Below are positions 42,271-53,283 of a stretch of 64,000 nt of DNA, piece by piece. The stretch comes from Bacteroidota bacterium (lineage in GTDB: Bacteria > Bacteroidota > Bacteroidia > Chitinophagales > LD1). Location: the NCBI GenBank assembly GCA_016722375.1, contig JADKJG010000007.1, forward strand, positions 186,001-250,000. Reading direction: 5' to 3'. The notes below the pieces were generated by a model that was given only the letters and a program-made list of their open reading frames with translations, was not told the DNA's origin and searched no databases. A program made the translations under genes and the position numbers. Position 1 is the first letter of the stretch. Every line of letters starts with the position of its first letter.

Positions 42271-44271
42271 ATGATTAAAAAACTTCTCTTCGTCTCGGCA
42301 ATTCTGTTCTTGGGCATGCAGACCGAAGCCCAAACGATCTTAGCCTCTCAGAATTTTTCTTCCGCACTCAGCCCTTGGTCGGCTACCGGCACAGATAAAT
42401 GGGTTAGAGCTATAGGGGCAATCAGTGCGCCAAGCTATGGTAAGTTCTATTTCCGATCTCCATCGGCAAGCAATGGCTTTGCCGTCGCCTTAGCCGACGG
42501 AGTCTCAGGCGGACTGAACACCGAACTTATCTCCCCGGCTATTAATTGCAGCGCGCAAGCGTATGTTGGCTTATCCTTTTATCAATGGGGGCTATTGCAA
42601 TACCAGAATACGGTTGGTACTGTATCGGTAAGCACGGACAATAGTAACTGGTCAGAAGTGTTCAACATTCAAGATGCCTATACCGGCGCCAACCCGGAAC
42701 TGATTGAGTTGGATATCTCTTCTTATGCTGCCTATCAGACAACGGTGTTTATCAAATTTACTTACAAAAATACGCTGAGTGAAGTTTTCTGGGCTATTGA
42801 CGACATCCAGGTTTTGGGTTTGCAGGAATATGATGTGGCTGTTCAAAGCGTGAATACACCAAAACATACCGGACGGCTGAACCAGCCAATCAAGGCTACG
42901 GTGCAAAACCGAGGAGGCAAGACTATTTTTGGTCTTACTTTGGGCTATGAAGTGAACGGAACGCTGATTACGGAGACATTTAATAATCTGGGAATGCTTC
43001 CTTTTGCCAAGCAGGAATTCACCTTTGCTGCCAAGTACCCGATTACCACAGTAGGCACTTTCAACTTTCAGGTGATTTCGTTCGGGGTTTCTATCGGGGC
43101 GGATGCTCACTTGGCAAATGATACGGCTAAAGCAACTATTATTTCATTGAGCCATCTGCCCGACAAAAATGTTTTGCTGGAAGAGTCTACTACGGCCGTC
43201 TGCGGATGGTGTCCCGGTGGAACCACTCGAATAAATGACCTGATGCAAACAGAAGGAGATTATGTCATTCCGGTTGCGATGCATGCTGGGTTCGGTACAG
43301 ATGCCATGACCATTGATGAACACACCACCTTGTCGGATGCTTTTGGAAGTGGCGCACCATACGCAGCTATTGACCGGATTCTTTTCTCTGAAGAGGATGG
43401 CATTAATGTGGGCCTTCCCTCTCTCGCCAGTAATTATAATATCTGGAAAGCCAAAGTGCAGTTGCAAAAAAATTATCTACAACCGGTGAGCATTATTGCA
43501 TCTAATACTTTCACTCCGGGTACCCGACGGTTAAACATAAACGTGAACGCTGTTTTTTATGGTGCGGTGAGTGGTGATTTCAGGATCAACTGCTATGTGG
43601 TAGAAGATAGTGTTGTTGGAACCGGTAGCGGGTACAATCAAGTTAGCTATTATAACAGTTCTCCGGCAGATACTACTTTGAATCCCTGGTTCAATAAAGG
43701 GAATCCGATGGTAGGGTTTATTCACCGCAATGTAGTGCGCAGTTTTCTAGGTGGTGCTTGGGGCAACGACAGTATCATTCCCGATAGGACAGAAGATGGC
43801 GGTTTTTATACTAAAGATTATTCCGTGGTTGTTCCTGCCGGTTGGAATGTGGCGCATTTGAAATTGGTGGCTCTGGTGAGCAATTATAGCAGCGATTATT
43901 CATCGGGGTTGAATGAAGTACTTAATTCTGTTGAGATGTCCTTGAATGGTCAGGTAAGTAATAACGCTCCGCAAGCCGTGTACGCAACTGGAATAGATGA
44001 ACTAAAGGCTTTGGACAAGATGAACATTGCTCCAAACCCGGCCCGCAATATGGTTACCGTTTCTTATCAGTTAGAAAGCGAAAAGAAGATAAGTTATGAG
44101 GTCTATAATATGATGGGGCAGATGGTCATTTCTATTCCGGAGGCACGGATGCCTCAAGGGACTATTAACACCACCCTGAATACGGAAAATATGGAAAGCG
44201 GTATCTATCTAGTAAGCATAAAAGAAAATGGGGCTTCGCTTCATACAGCCAAATTTATCATCGAGAAATAA
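42271..44271 (+). CDS. Omp28-related secreted protein with T9SS sorting domain
   Basis: 666 residues with a signal peptide (KKLLFVSAILFLGMQTEAQ). The N-terminal ~170 residues look like a jelly-roll domain (SALSPWSATGTDKWV ... VFIKFTYKN). A CARDB-like segment follows (DVAVQSVNTPKHTGRLNQPI). The centre is an Omp28-like thioredoxin-fold region with VLLEESTTAVCGWCPGGTTR near residue 300 and YVIPVAMHAG. The end (MNIAPNPARNMVTVSYQL ... MESGIYLVSIKENG) is a T9SS sorting domain. The CGWC pair is redox-like, but Omp28 proteins have no proven enzyme activity. It ends at a strong terminator. Confidence 0.87.
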   Translation: MIKKLLFVSAILFLGMQTEAQTILASQNFSSALSPWSATGTDKWVRAIGAISAPSYGKFYFRSPSASNGFAVALADGVSGGLNTELISPAINCSAQAYVGLSFYQWGLLQYQNTVGTVSVSTDNSNWSEVFNIQDAYTGANPELIELDISSYAAYQTTVFIKFTYKNTLSEVFWAIDDIQVLGLQEYDVAVQSVNTPKHTGRLNQPIKATVQNRGGKTIFGLTLGYEVNGTLITETFNNLGMLPFAKQEFTFAAKYPITTVGTFNFQVISFGVSIGADAHLANDTAKATIISLSHLPDKNVLLEESTTAVCGWCPGGTTRINDLMQTEGDYVIPVAMHAGFGTDAMTIDEHTTLSDAFGSGAPYAAIDRILFSEEDGINVGLPSLASNYNIWKAKVQLQKNYLQPVSIIASNTFTPGTRRLNINVNAVFYGAVSGDFRINCYVVEDSVVGTGSGYNQVSYYNSSPADTTLNPWFNKGNPMVGFIHRNVVRSFLGGAWGNDSIIPDRTEDGGFYTKDYSVVVPAGWNVAHLKLVALVSNYSSDYSSGLNEVLNSVEMSLNGQVSNNAPQAVYATGIDELKALDKMNIAPNPARNMVTVSYQLESEKKISYEVYNMMGQMVISIPEARMPQGTINTTLNTENMESGIYLVSIKENGASLHTAKFIIEK

Positions 44272-44288
44272 TCCAACTTGAGTTATTG

Positions 44289-44321
44289 AAAAAGCCGCTT
44301 CAAAATAGGGAGCGGCTTTTT
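44289..44321 (+). terminator. rho-independent terminator after the Omp28-like gene
   Basis: AAAAAGCCGCT (44289-44299) pairs with AGCGGCTTTTT (44311-44321), followed by more T residues. It lies 18 bp after the stop. Confidence 0.9.
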
Positions 44322-44354
44322 TATTGTTCGAATATGAGCTTCGTGAAAGGTGAT

Positions 44355-44445
44355 TAGACTTCTTCGGAAAATCAGGGTTGATTAATTTCCTCCCTCTACG
44401 CTCCCTCCAGAGGGAGACAAATGGACGATTTTCCGAAGAAGTCTA
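44355..44445. mobile_element. MITE-like element, copy 1 (91 bp)
   Basis: The left end TAGACTTCTTCGGAAAATC and the right end are exact 19-bp reverse complements. A second, diverged copy with the same ends lies at 58896-59040. No protein is encoded inside. The right end directly abuts the stop codon of radC (TAA), so insertion may have replaced the original 3' flank. The shared ends with different interiors suggest a non-autonomous element moved by a transposase that is not in the window. Confidence 0.75.
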
Positions 44446-45147
44446 TTAAATCATTCCTTCGTCGGCAAAGCTGTAATAACTCTTCTCTCCTACAATCAGA
44501 TGGTCCAACAAGGAAACATCGAGCAATTTGCCGGCTTCTTTCAGTTTTTTAGTTAGTTCAATATCCGCCTGACTTGGTTTAAGATTTCCGGATGGATGGT
44601 TGTGTACAGCAATTATGGAAGAAGCCAATAGCTCCACCGCATGTTTTAAAATTATTTTCAGATCGGCCACCGTACCCGATACTCCGCCCGAGCTGATATG
44701 ACGATGACTCATCACTCGGTTTGATTTGTTTAGAAAGAGAGCATAGAACTCTTCGTGATGCAGATCAGCTAGTTCAGGATAAATGTATTCAAATGAATCA
44801 CGGCTGGAGCGGATGATTGGCTTTTCTCTGATCTCGCAAGACTGCCTTCTTCTACCTATTTCCAAAGCGGCCACGACAGTGATGGATTTGGTATCACCTA
44901 AACCCTTCTCCAATTTCTTTATATCGGCCACCGTAAGTTTCCCGAGTTCATTCAAATCGCCGTTCACTTTATGGAGCATCTTTTTGGCAATGTCTAAGGC
45001 AGAAGAACCCTTTACACCTGTTCGCAGTAAAATGGCAATCAATTCTGCGTCACTGAGCGCCGATTTTCCTTTCAGCAATAACTTCTCCCGTGGACGGTCT
45101 TCCTCTGCCCAACTTTTAATAGACAAAAAATCTGCGTTTGTTTCCAT
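44446..45147 (-). CDS. radC: RadC family protein, JAMM/MPN+ domain
   Basis: 233 residues. The N-terminal helix-hairpin-helix part (REKLLLKGKSALSDAELIAI, LLRTGVKGSSALDIAKK) is followed by the JAMM metalloprotease fold with the signature HNHPSGNLKPSQAD and the ending LDVSLLDHLIVGEKSYYSF. RadC was once linked to DNA repair; later work does not support a repair role in E. coli, and its function is unsettled. The gene's 3' end meets a MITE-like inverted repeat. Confidence 0.93.
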   Translation of the reverse strand: METNADFLSIKSWAEEDRPREKLLLKGKSALSDAELIAILLRTGVKGSSALDIAKKMLHKVNGDLNELGKLTVADIKKLEKGLGDTKSITVVAALEIGRRRQSCEIREKPIIRSSRDSFEYIYPELADLHHEEFYALFLNKSNRVMSHRHISSGGVSGTVADLKIILKHAVELLASSIIAVHNHPSGNLKPSQADIELTKKLKEAGKLLDVSLLDHLIVGEKSYYSFADEGMI

Positions 45148-45217
45148 AAAGCTAACGTATTAATTAATTCTCCATTTTTCTAAGAGGCTGTTTGGATTTC
45201 TGCATAAAAAATGTGTA

Positions 45218-45279
45218 TCGCACAGAGCCACGGAGCATTACGGAGAAAATACCTCAGTGTTCTCCGTGCCTTCGTGCGA
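45218..45279. repeat. REP-like palindrome of the TCGCACAGAGCCACGGAG type
   Basis: TCGCACAGAGCCACGGAG with CGGAGAAA faces TTCTCCGTGCC and TTCGTGCGA. Such 'CACGGAG' palindromes are widespread in Bacteroidota intergenic DNA. It lies upstream of radC in a 1.2-kb gap (45148-46366) that also holds an inverted-repeat element, array D and a terminator. One 83-codon minus-strand frame (45309-45560) is not convincing as a gene. Confidence 0.65.
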
Positions 45280-45557
45280 CATATCAAATTCATAACAAAG
45301 TCCGTTGTTCAAATCCAAATAACTTCTAAGTCTGGTGATTCACAAGAGCATTTTAACTGTAAATAGACGGTAGGGTTTATAATTCCTTCTAGGTATTGCT
45401 TTTGTAAGGCATTCAGCCAAAACGCATCTGCAATGATTTCTACTCCATAGCCGTTGGAAATTCTTTTCTGCCGGGCTTTACCGTTTATCAACTGTCTATT
45501 TAAGGTTAAATATATGCTAGACGCATGGGTCTCAAGACATAGGTAGTAATCGAAACA

Positions 45558-45684
45558 CAATCATCCGTGGCTAAAGCCATACCTCTTTACACCAGCCAAT
45601 CCGCCATGAATGGCGGTTTATAACATCGTGCTCCCGCATGGTGAAAATACCGCTTTTATCAGATAGCTTTAGCCATGAGGATTG
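45558..45684. repeat. inverted-repeat element, 127 bp
   Basis: CAATCATCCGTGGCTAAAGC (from 45558) is mirrored by 45665-45684, which reads AGCTTTAGCCATGAGGATTG, about 16 of 20 bases complementary. An inner hairpin AATCCGCCATGAATGGCGGTT is also present. No coding. This may be another small non-autonomous element. Confidence 0.6.
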
Positions 45685-45703
45685 CAAAGACTCCCCGTTT
45701 TAA

Positions 45704-46039
45704 GCTAACAAGCACCCATCTCCAACTAACAGGGACCGAATAGTAGCTAACAGGGACCTGTCTTTAGCTAACAGGTACCGAGTAGCAGCTAACAGGGACC
45801 TGTCTTTTGCTAACAGGTACCGAGTAGCAGCTAACAGGCACCTGTCTCTTGCTAACAAGGACCGAGTAGTAGCTAACAGGCACCTATCTCTTGCTAACAG
45901 GGACCGAGTTGTAGCGAACAGGCACCTATCTCTTGCTAACAGGGACCGAGTTGTAGCGAACAGGCACCTATCTCTCGCTAACAGGGACCGAGTAGCTACT
46001 AACAGGTACCGAGTAGCTGGAGATGGGTACCGAATAGCA
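45704..46039. repeat. 21-bp pitch degenerate tandem array D
   Basis: Sixteen units start every 21 bp from 45704 with no indel. Two unit types alternate: GCTAACAGGGACCGAGTAGTA and its sister ending CACCTRTCTCTT, so there is a 42-bp higher-order period. The first 12 bases (GCTAACAGGNAC) are best conserved. It is the most regular array in the window and could reflect recent amplification. A 138-codon minus-strand frame across it is a product of the 21-bp period and is not treated as a gene. Confidence 0.93.
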
Positions 46040-46311
46040 ATAAGTCGGTCAAAAATGGAAAGAGAAGAGGACAATTTGGCGTGGAACCGGGAGAAACAGC
46101 AGAATCTGATACCCACTTACGACTTCTCCTTTTGTAACTTAGATTTTCAGACAACCATGATTGCCGAATTAACTAACCTAGTAAGGAAAAGACGAAGACG
46201 GAAAAATGACCTCGTGTCCGCCATATAAGTTTTGCTTGGATCGAATAAACAGCTCTTCTCCCTATTTTAGAATCCAATCTTTAAATCTCCAACTGACTAT
46301 TTGCGGTTAAA

Positions 46312-46345
46312 CAAAAAAAGGGCTGTCCTTTCGGACAGCCCTTTG
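46312..46345 (-). terminator. rho-independent terminator after the giant adhesin
   Basis: AAAGGGCTGTCC pairs with GGACAGCCCTTT around TTTC. Read on the minus strand the stem is followed by a T-tract. It sits about 25 bp past the adhesin stop. Confidence 0.9.
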
Positions 46346-46366
46346 AGAAATTAATTGATTGATCTA

Positions 46367-49300
46367 TTATTTCCCTACTGACAGTTTACCAGTTTTGGTT
46401 TCGCCATCAGAGTTCAAACGATAGAAGTAAGTTCCGGCAGAAAGTTGAGATACATTGAACTCAGTATGATATTTAAACTGAGCCTCTGCACTGCCTTTGT
46501 AAAGTTCAGCTATTTTCTGACCGCTTACATTGTAGATTTCTAAGGTAACTTGCTTTTTAGCATCCTCAAAAGTCAAATCAATGTTCACCATCGAATTCGC
46601 TGGATTAGGGAACACAATAACAGAAGATTCGTTCAACTTTGATTCATCAACGATTGCAAGTCCTTGCTCATCGTTTGATGCGCGCAAAGTTCTGCATTTG
46701 CTAACAAGCCCTGCATCAATAGTCTGATTGCATTCGCAATTAGTCAAAGTGAAACAACTTGTCTTGCCGTTATTGCAACCTACATCGCTGTCTTTAGAAT
46801 CATCTGATCCGGCATTCTGAGTAGTAAAGGAATATCCAGAAGGAAGATTGCTGAAACCAATATAGTAACTTCCAGCAGGTAGATTTGTAAACAAATACAT
46901 GCCCTTACTGTCCGTATATTTGGTAGCTACTACACTATTGTTGCTGCAATTGTAAAGTGTAACTTTTACGTTCTTCACTCCACACTCATTTGCATCCTGT
47001 TTGCCATCCTTGTCCTTGTCATCCCAAACGAAGTTACCGACTTGGGCACATGGGTTGTTATACTTCAGACCAGCATCTACAGTCATTTTGCACTCACACT
47101 GAGCCAAATTGAAACAATCTGTCTTTCCAGTGGTAGCATTTGGATCGCTATCCTTAGAATCGTCAGACCCGTTGTTCTGAGTAGTAAATGAATAACCAGA
47201 AGGTAGGTTGCTGAAACCTACATAATAGCTTCCGGCAGCTAAATCCTTGAACAGATATTTGCCGTTGCCATCAGTATAGTCTGTACCAACAACACTGTTG
47301 TCGCTACATTTGTACAAAGTGACTTTTACGTTCTGGATACCGCCTTCGTTGCTATCTTGATAGCCATCTCCATCTGTATCTTTCCAAACATAATCGCCTA
47401 CTTGAGCACATGGTTTGTTATTTACCAAGCCAGCATCAACTGTCTGATTACATTCGCAAACACCCAAATTAATACAAGCCGTCTTTCCGGTAGTAGTATT
47501 AGGATCGCTGTCTTTTGCATCATCCGATCCGGCATCTTGCGTTGTGAAATCATATCCAGCAGGCAGATTGCTGAAACCTACATAGTAGCCTCCGGCAGAT
47601 AAGCCAGTGAAAAGATACTGACCATTTGAACCAGTTGTCTTTGTAGCAACTACACTGTTGTCGCTGCATTTGTACAAGGTAACTTTTACGCTACATACAC
47701 CGCCTTCGCCAACATCCTGTTTGCCATTTCTGTTTGTATCATACCATACAAAGTTGCCTAATTGGGCACATTTTGGATCGCAGAACAAACCAGCATCAAC
47801 TGTCAGATTATTTTCTCCGGCAGCTAAAGTGATACAAGCAGTATTTCCAGTTGTTCCATCAGCATCGCTGTCTTTGGCATCATCACCACCAGCATTCTGC
47901 GTAGTGAACATATATCCACCAGGAAGGTTACTGAAACCTACATAGTAGCTTCCGGCAGTCAATCCAGTGAACAGATATTGACCATTTGAACCAGTCATCT
48001 GTGTCGCAACCACACTGTTGTCGCTGCATTTGTACAAAGTAACTTTTACGTTTTTCACGCCAACTTCACCTGCATCTTGGATGCCGTTTCTGTTCTTGTC
48101 GTTCCAAACAAAGTCACCGATAGAAGCATCGCAAGGACACTGAGTAATTGTTTGGCTACAAGTTGCTGTGTTTCCACAAGCATCTTCTGCATCCCAAACA
48201 CGAGTAATAACAGTACAACCGTTTTCTTCAACGATACAAGTACTCTTCACCTTGATTTTAATGTCACCACAACCACCAGATGGTTTTGGCTCATCAAAAG
48301 GCAAGCTAGGAAGACAAAGTGTTGCTTTGCAGTCCACCATCTTGTTAGCAGAACAAATCAAAGTAAATGGTGTAGTTGATTTTATTACTGTGAAAGTTGA
48401 AGAACACTCTTCACGTTGAGTTCCGCAAGCAGTGCTTCCGCTTTCTGCAACAAAAGTAAAGCTGATTTGACCTCCACAAGCCATCTTCTCTGGAAGGGCT
48501 GGAAGATCACCAATGTTAGTGGTTGTATTACATCCACCGGTAGCTTTGAATCCTGCTTTCCATGCGTTATATGCATTCAGAATTTGAGCTTCTGAAGGGC
48601 AAGATGGCAATTCTACTGGAGTACATTCCACTGACAATTTTTCTGTTTTGCCCACCTCGAAGGTAGAAGTACACTCGTCACGAGCGATACATTTTCCTTG
48701 ACCATTTTGAGCAATTAAAGTGAAGCTGATTTTACCACCACAAGTGATATCTTCAGGAAGACCTGGAAGATCAGCAATGTTGCTGTAAGGATCGCATCCA
48801 CCGCTTACACCGAAGTCTGCTTTCCATGCTTCGTAAGCTATCTGAATAGCTTCTTGGCTACTGCAAGCATCCAGTTTAACTGAAGTTGCGCAATGAGCTA
48901 CTAATTTAGGAGCTTCGCCTACCTTGAAGGTAGAAGTACAACTTTCGCTAGGTAATCCGCAAGAAGTGTTTCCATTTTCTGCAGTTAGCGTAAAGCTAAT
49001 TTCTCCACCGCAAGCAATACCTGTAGGAAGAGCCGTGATGTCAGCGATGTTGCTGGTTGGGTTACAACCGCCACTTACACCAAATCCTGTTTTCCACGTA
49101 TTGTATGCTGCTAAGATTTCTCCTTCGGTGCTGCAAGCATCCAAACTAACTGGTGGAGCACATACTACAACCAATTTAGTAGATACACCCACTTTGAAGG
49201 TAGAAGTACACTCGTCGCTACCTGGACATCTGTCTAAGGCGTTCTGAGCTGTGAAAGTAAAGCTGATTTCGCCACCGCAAGCGATGTTCGCAGGCAGAGC

Positions 49301-52300
49301 CGGAATATCAGAAATGTTGGTAGTAGGATTACATCCACCGTTAACACTGAATCCCATTTTCCAAGCATTGTAAGCTGCATGAATGTCAGCATCGTTTGTA
49401 CAACCAGCAAGATTAACCGGCGGAGAACAAGTAACTACTGGTCTCGCTGTAGTTCCTACTTTGAAGTAAGAAAAACAATTGTCGCTACCAGCGCAATAGC
49501 CTTCTCCATTCTGAGCAACAAAAGTAAATCCAATAGAATCACCACAAAGGATGTTTTCAGGAAGTGAAGGAACATCTGCTTTGTTGTTGGTAGCATGACA
49601 TCCACCTGTTGAACTAAATCCATCAACCCATGTAGCATAAGCAGCAGCAATAGCTTCTTGACTTGTGCAACCAGGAAGGGTTACGGACTGAGAACAAGTA
49701 ACAACCGGTTTGTCTGTTGTTCCTACTTTGAAGTAAGAGAAACATGCATCACGGTCAGCGCAATAGCCCTGTCCATTTTGTGCTATGTAGTTAAATCCAA
49801 TTGAGTCGCCACAAAGGATGTTCTCTGGAAGTGCAGGAATATCACCTTTGTTGTCATAAGCATGACATCCACCTGCTGAACTAAATCCACCAGCCCATGT
49901 AGCATAAGCAGCAGCAATATCTTCTTGAGTTGTACAACCAGGAAGGTTTACCGACTGAGAACAGGTAACTACCAATTTCTCAGCTACCCCTACTTTGAAG
50001 TAAGAGAAACACTCATCACGTCCAGCGCAATAGCCCTGTCCGTTCTGAGCAGTGTAGGTAAATCCGATTGAATCACCACAAGCGATAGTTTCAGGAAGAC
50101 CAGCACTGTTGTCAGTTGCATGACATCCGGTATTATTAAATGTGAAGCCTGCTTTCCATGTAGCATAAGCAGCGTTTATGTCTTCTTTGCTCATACAAGC
50201 ATCGAGACTAACTGACTGAGAACAAGTAACAACCGGTTTGTCTGTTGTTCCTACTTTGAAGTAAGAAAAACATTCGTCGCTACCAGCGCAATAGCCGTCT
50301 CCGTTCTGAGCAACATAGGTAAATCCGATAGAATCACCACAAAGAATGTTTTCAGGAAGGGAAGGAACATCAGCACTGTTGTCTGTAGCATGACATCCGG
50401 TATTATTAAATGTGAAGCCTGCTTTCCATGTAGCATAAGCAGCATTAATCGCTTCTTGAGTGGTGCAACCAGAAAGGTTCACCGACTGAGAACAAGAAAC
50501 AACTGGCTTGTCTGTTGTTCCTACTTTGAAGTAAGAAAAACATTCGTCGCTACCAGCGCAATAGCCTTCTCCGTTCTGAGCAACATAGGGTGAATCCGAT
50601 AGAATCACCACAAAGAATGTTTTCAGGAAGTGAAGGAACATCAGCTTTGTTGTCTGTAGCATGACATCCTGTATTATTAAATGTGAAACCTGCTTTCCAT
50701 GTAGCATAAGCAGCAGCAATAGCTTCTTGAGTTGTGCAACCAGAAAGGTTCACAGACTGAGAACAAGAAACAACTGGCTTGTCTGTTGTTCCTACTTTGA
50801 AGTAAGAAAAACATTCGTCGCTACCAGCGCAATAGCCTTCTCCGTTCTGAGCAACATAGGTGAATCCGATAGAATCACCACAAAGAATGTTTTCAGGAAG
50901 TGAAGGAACATCAGCTTTGTTGTCTGTAGCATGACATCCGGTATTATTAAATGTGAAACCTGCTTTCCATGTAGCATAAGCAGCAGCAATAGCTTCTTGA
51001 GTAGTGCAACCAGAAAGGTTCACCGACTGAGAACAAGAAACAACTGGTTTGTCTGTTGTTCCTACCTTGAAGTAAGAGAAACACACATCACGACCAGCAC
51101 AATAGCCTTGTCCGTTCTGAGCGATATAGGTAAACCCGATTGAATCACCACAAAGGATGTTTTCAGGAAGTGAAGGAATATCAGCACTATTGTCAAAAGC
51201 ATGACATCCGGTATTATTAAATGTGAAACCTGCTTTCCATGTAGCATAAGCAGCATCAATAGCTTCTTGAGTTGTGCAACCAGAAAGGTTCACCGACTGA
51301 GAACAAGAAACAACTGGGTTTTCTGTTGCTCCTACCTTGAAGTAAGAAAAACACTCGTCACGTCCAGGGCAATAGCCTTGTCCGTTCTGAGCAATGTAGG
51401 TAAATCCGATTGAATCACCACAAAGTATAGTTTGTGGAAGTGTAGGTATTTGATCGAGGTTGTCATAAGTATGACATCCGCCATCTTTAGTAAAACCTGC
51501 TTTCCATGTAGCATAAGCAGCATCAATAGCTTCTCTAGTTGTGCAACCAGCAAGGCTTACAGACTGAGAACATGAAACGGTCACTTTAGGTGACTCTGGT
51601 ACAGTAAATGTTGAAGTACATTCTTTAACTGAATCGCAAACAAGGTCTTTTACTTTATAAGTAATAGTAGTATGACCTCCACAATAATTGGGAGCACTAA
51701 ACTCACTTAAATCTGTCTGAGCTACAGGACTCGTCCCGCCGCTAAAGCCAAATTGATCTTTCCATAAAGCAAATTGCGTATTGATTTCAGCTTGTGTAAG
51801 GCATGTAGGCTGATCACTATTTCCCGGACAATTAATAATTATTGGTTTAGATACTGGTTCTTTAATTGTATCGTTCACTGACGCGGTGCACTCGGCAGTT
51901 CCTGTCAATGTTAGAATATCAACTGATGCTGTAGTGGTATATATAATACCACCAGCACTTCCTGACAATCCAGGGAAAATGCCCGTTCCATTAGAAGCAC
52001 CACCAGGTACTATAGAATAAGTAATTGGTTTAAGAGGATCAGAAGTGCCTAAAGCAGTAAGTATTGATTTCTCTCCATAACACAAAATGGGTGTATGGCT
52101 AGAAGTAACATCAACATTAAATACAGTTACTGATTTAGAGCAACTGTTTTGCTTTCCACTTTCAATGTTTGTTACAAGTAATGTAAGCAGAAAACCACCC
52201 GGACCAGTACCAGGGAATATCACAAGCGTATCTCTGAAACTGTTGGTACCGGGATAATATTTCCCTGTAGCATCAGATCTGATAAATGCGCCGGTAAAAT

Positions 52301-52568
52301 TATCTCCAACAGGTAAATCATAAATCAAAGTTGGATTATTACCACTCTGCGCAATAAGAATGGGAACTAATATGTCTGCGCGCTCGTCAGAACTAGGACG
52401 TACGGCACAAGCCTCTAAGTTTCCACCAATGTTACAAGCAGGCGTTTGAGCATTGGAGAATAGCCCCAAGCCCACTAGTAGTATCAGCATCGTAGCAGTC
52501 TTCAGACTACTCGACACATCTTTAAAAATATCTGTCCACGGGGGACAATTTGTAATACTTTTTTTCAT
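46367..52568 (-). CDS. giant cysteine-rich repeat adhesin, SdrD-like B repeats, T9SS sorting domain; one frameshift
   Basis: Read as one gene this encodes about 2,066 residues. From the N-terminus: signal peptide (LILLVGLGLFSNAQ), a domain shared with the 52595 gene, about 13 cysteine-rich repeats of ~90 residues each (CGDSIGFTYVAQNGEGYC; YFKVGTTDKPVVSCSQSVNL; CTTQEAIAAAYATWKAGFTF), then four SdrD_B-like domains (VGNFVWDDKDKDGKQD; YKCSDNSVVAT; AGSYYVGFSNLPSGYSFTTQ) and a C-terminal T9SS sorting domain (VFPNPANSMVNIDL ... LSAGTYFYRLNSDG). At 50588-50590 one repeat reads GGG where its sister copies read GG. That one base splits the frame into 50550-52568 and 46367-50719. Central repeats are near-identical at 270-bp spacing, so assembly error, slippage or true phase variation are all possible. 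Likely a surface adhesin or matrix protein. Confidence 0.8.
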
Positions 52569-52594
52569 AGTGTATTGTTTAATTGGTTAGTAAA

Positions 52595-53065
52595 TTAATT
52601 GTTAATAACAGAAACTGATTTACTGCAACTACAACTACCACCACTTGAGTTTGTGGTGTTGAGTTCTAAATTGAATCCGTTTGCAGGACCCGATCCAGGG
52701 CTAACAACAATCTGTTGTGTTGTGGTCCCGGTAGCAGCATTAAAACTGCGGGCGCCATAAGATTTGATGATAGCACCGGAGGTATTGTTTTGTAATGCAT
52801 AAGAAAGAACTGTTGAGGCTTCTGTATTAGCAATAACAGCATCAATAACAATGTCGGCTGGTTGAGCCCTGCCGGTAGTAACAGATTCTAATGCTCCAGA
52901 CAGATTGCAGGAAGGTGTTCCATTTCCACTCTGTGAAAAGGCATTAAAACAAAACGTGAGTAAAAGAAAACTTAGTGCTACAAGGACTTTGGAATAACCT
53001 AGCCTTGTTGGTTTACAGCAGGAGGCCGCACTTTTTTCGCGCCCTGCGTGTGTGTAATCATTCAT
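52595..53065 (-). CDS. small secreted homologue of the adhesin N-terminal domain
   Basis: 156 residues. A long N-terminal stretch is followed by a membrane-type signal (VLVALSFLLLTFCFNAFSQ), then a domain parallel to residues ~40-160 of the giant adhesin: CNLSGALE against CNIGGNLE, VSPGSGPANGFNLEL against FPGTGPGGFLLTL, and CSCSKSVSVIN against NSCSKSVTVFN. It has no repeats and no sorting domain. It lies 26 bp upstream of the adhesin on the same strand, so the two are probably co-expressed. It may cap, seed or dimerise with the adhesin, which is speculation. Confidence 0.75.
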   Translation of the reverse strand: MNDYTHAGREKSAASCCKPTRLGYSKVLVALSFLLLTFCFNAFSQSGNGTPSCNLSGALESVTTGRAQPADIVIDAVIANTEASTVLSYALQNNTSGAIIKSYGARSFNAATGTTTQQIVVSPGSGPANGFNLELNTTNSSGGSCSCSKSVSVINN

Positions 53066-53283
53066 AGTTAATTGGTTTTGTGAACGTTAAAAAAAAATAC
53101 TTACGAACTGAATCGGTCTGCAACATACGCACAGAACATCATAAAAAACAAGGGGTACCCCCATATTTATTTTTGGAACAGTGCAAATCGGTCATTTTGG
53201 GGTTAAAATCATAGAAAATAGTACCAAATGAGATGTTCGTTAAAATGTTTTCTAAGCAAAATCGGAATAAATCATGGAGATAA

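Noticed and set aside
45309..45560. 83-codon minus-strand frame upstream of radC
   Set aside because: The C-terminal part looks somewhat protein-like, but it lacks any recognised family and a good start; at most a gene fragment.
45700..46116. 138-codon minus-strand frame across array D (SLLARDRCLLATTR repeats)
   Set aside because: Explained by the array period; no start context and no non-repetitive domain.
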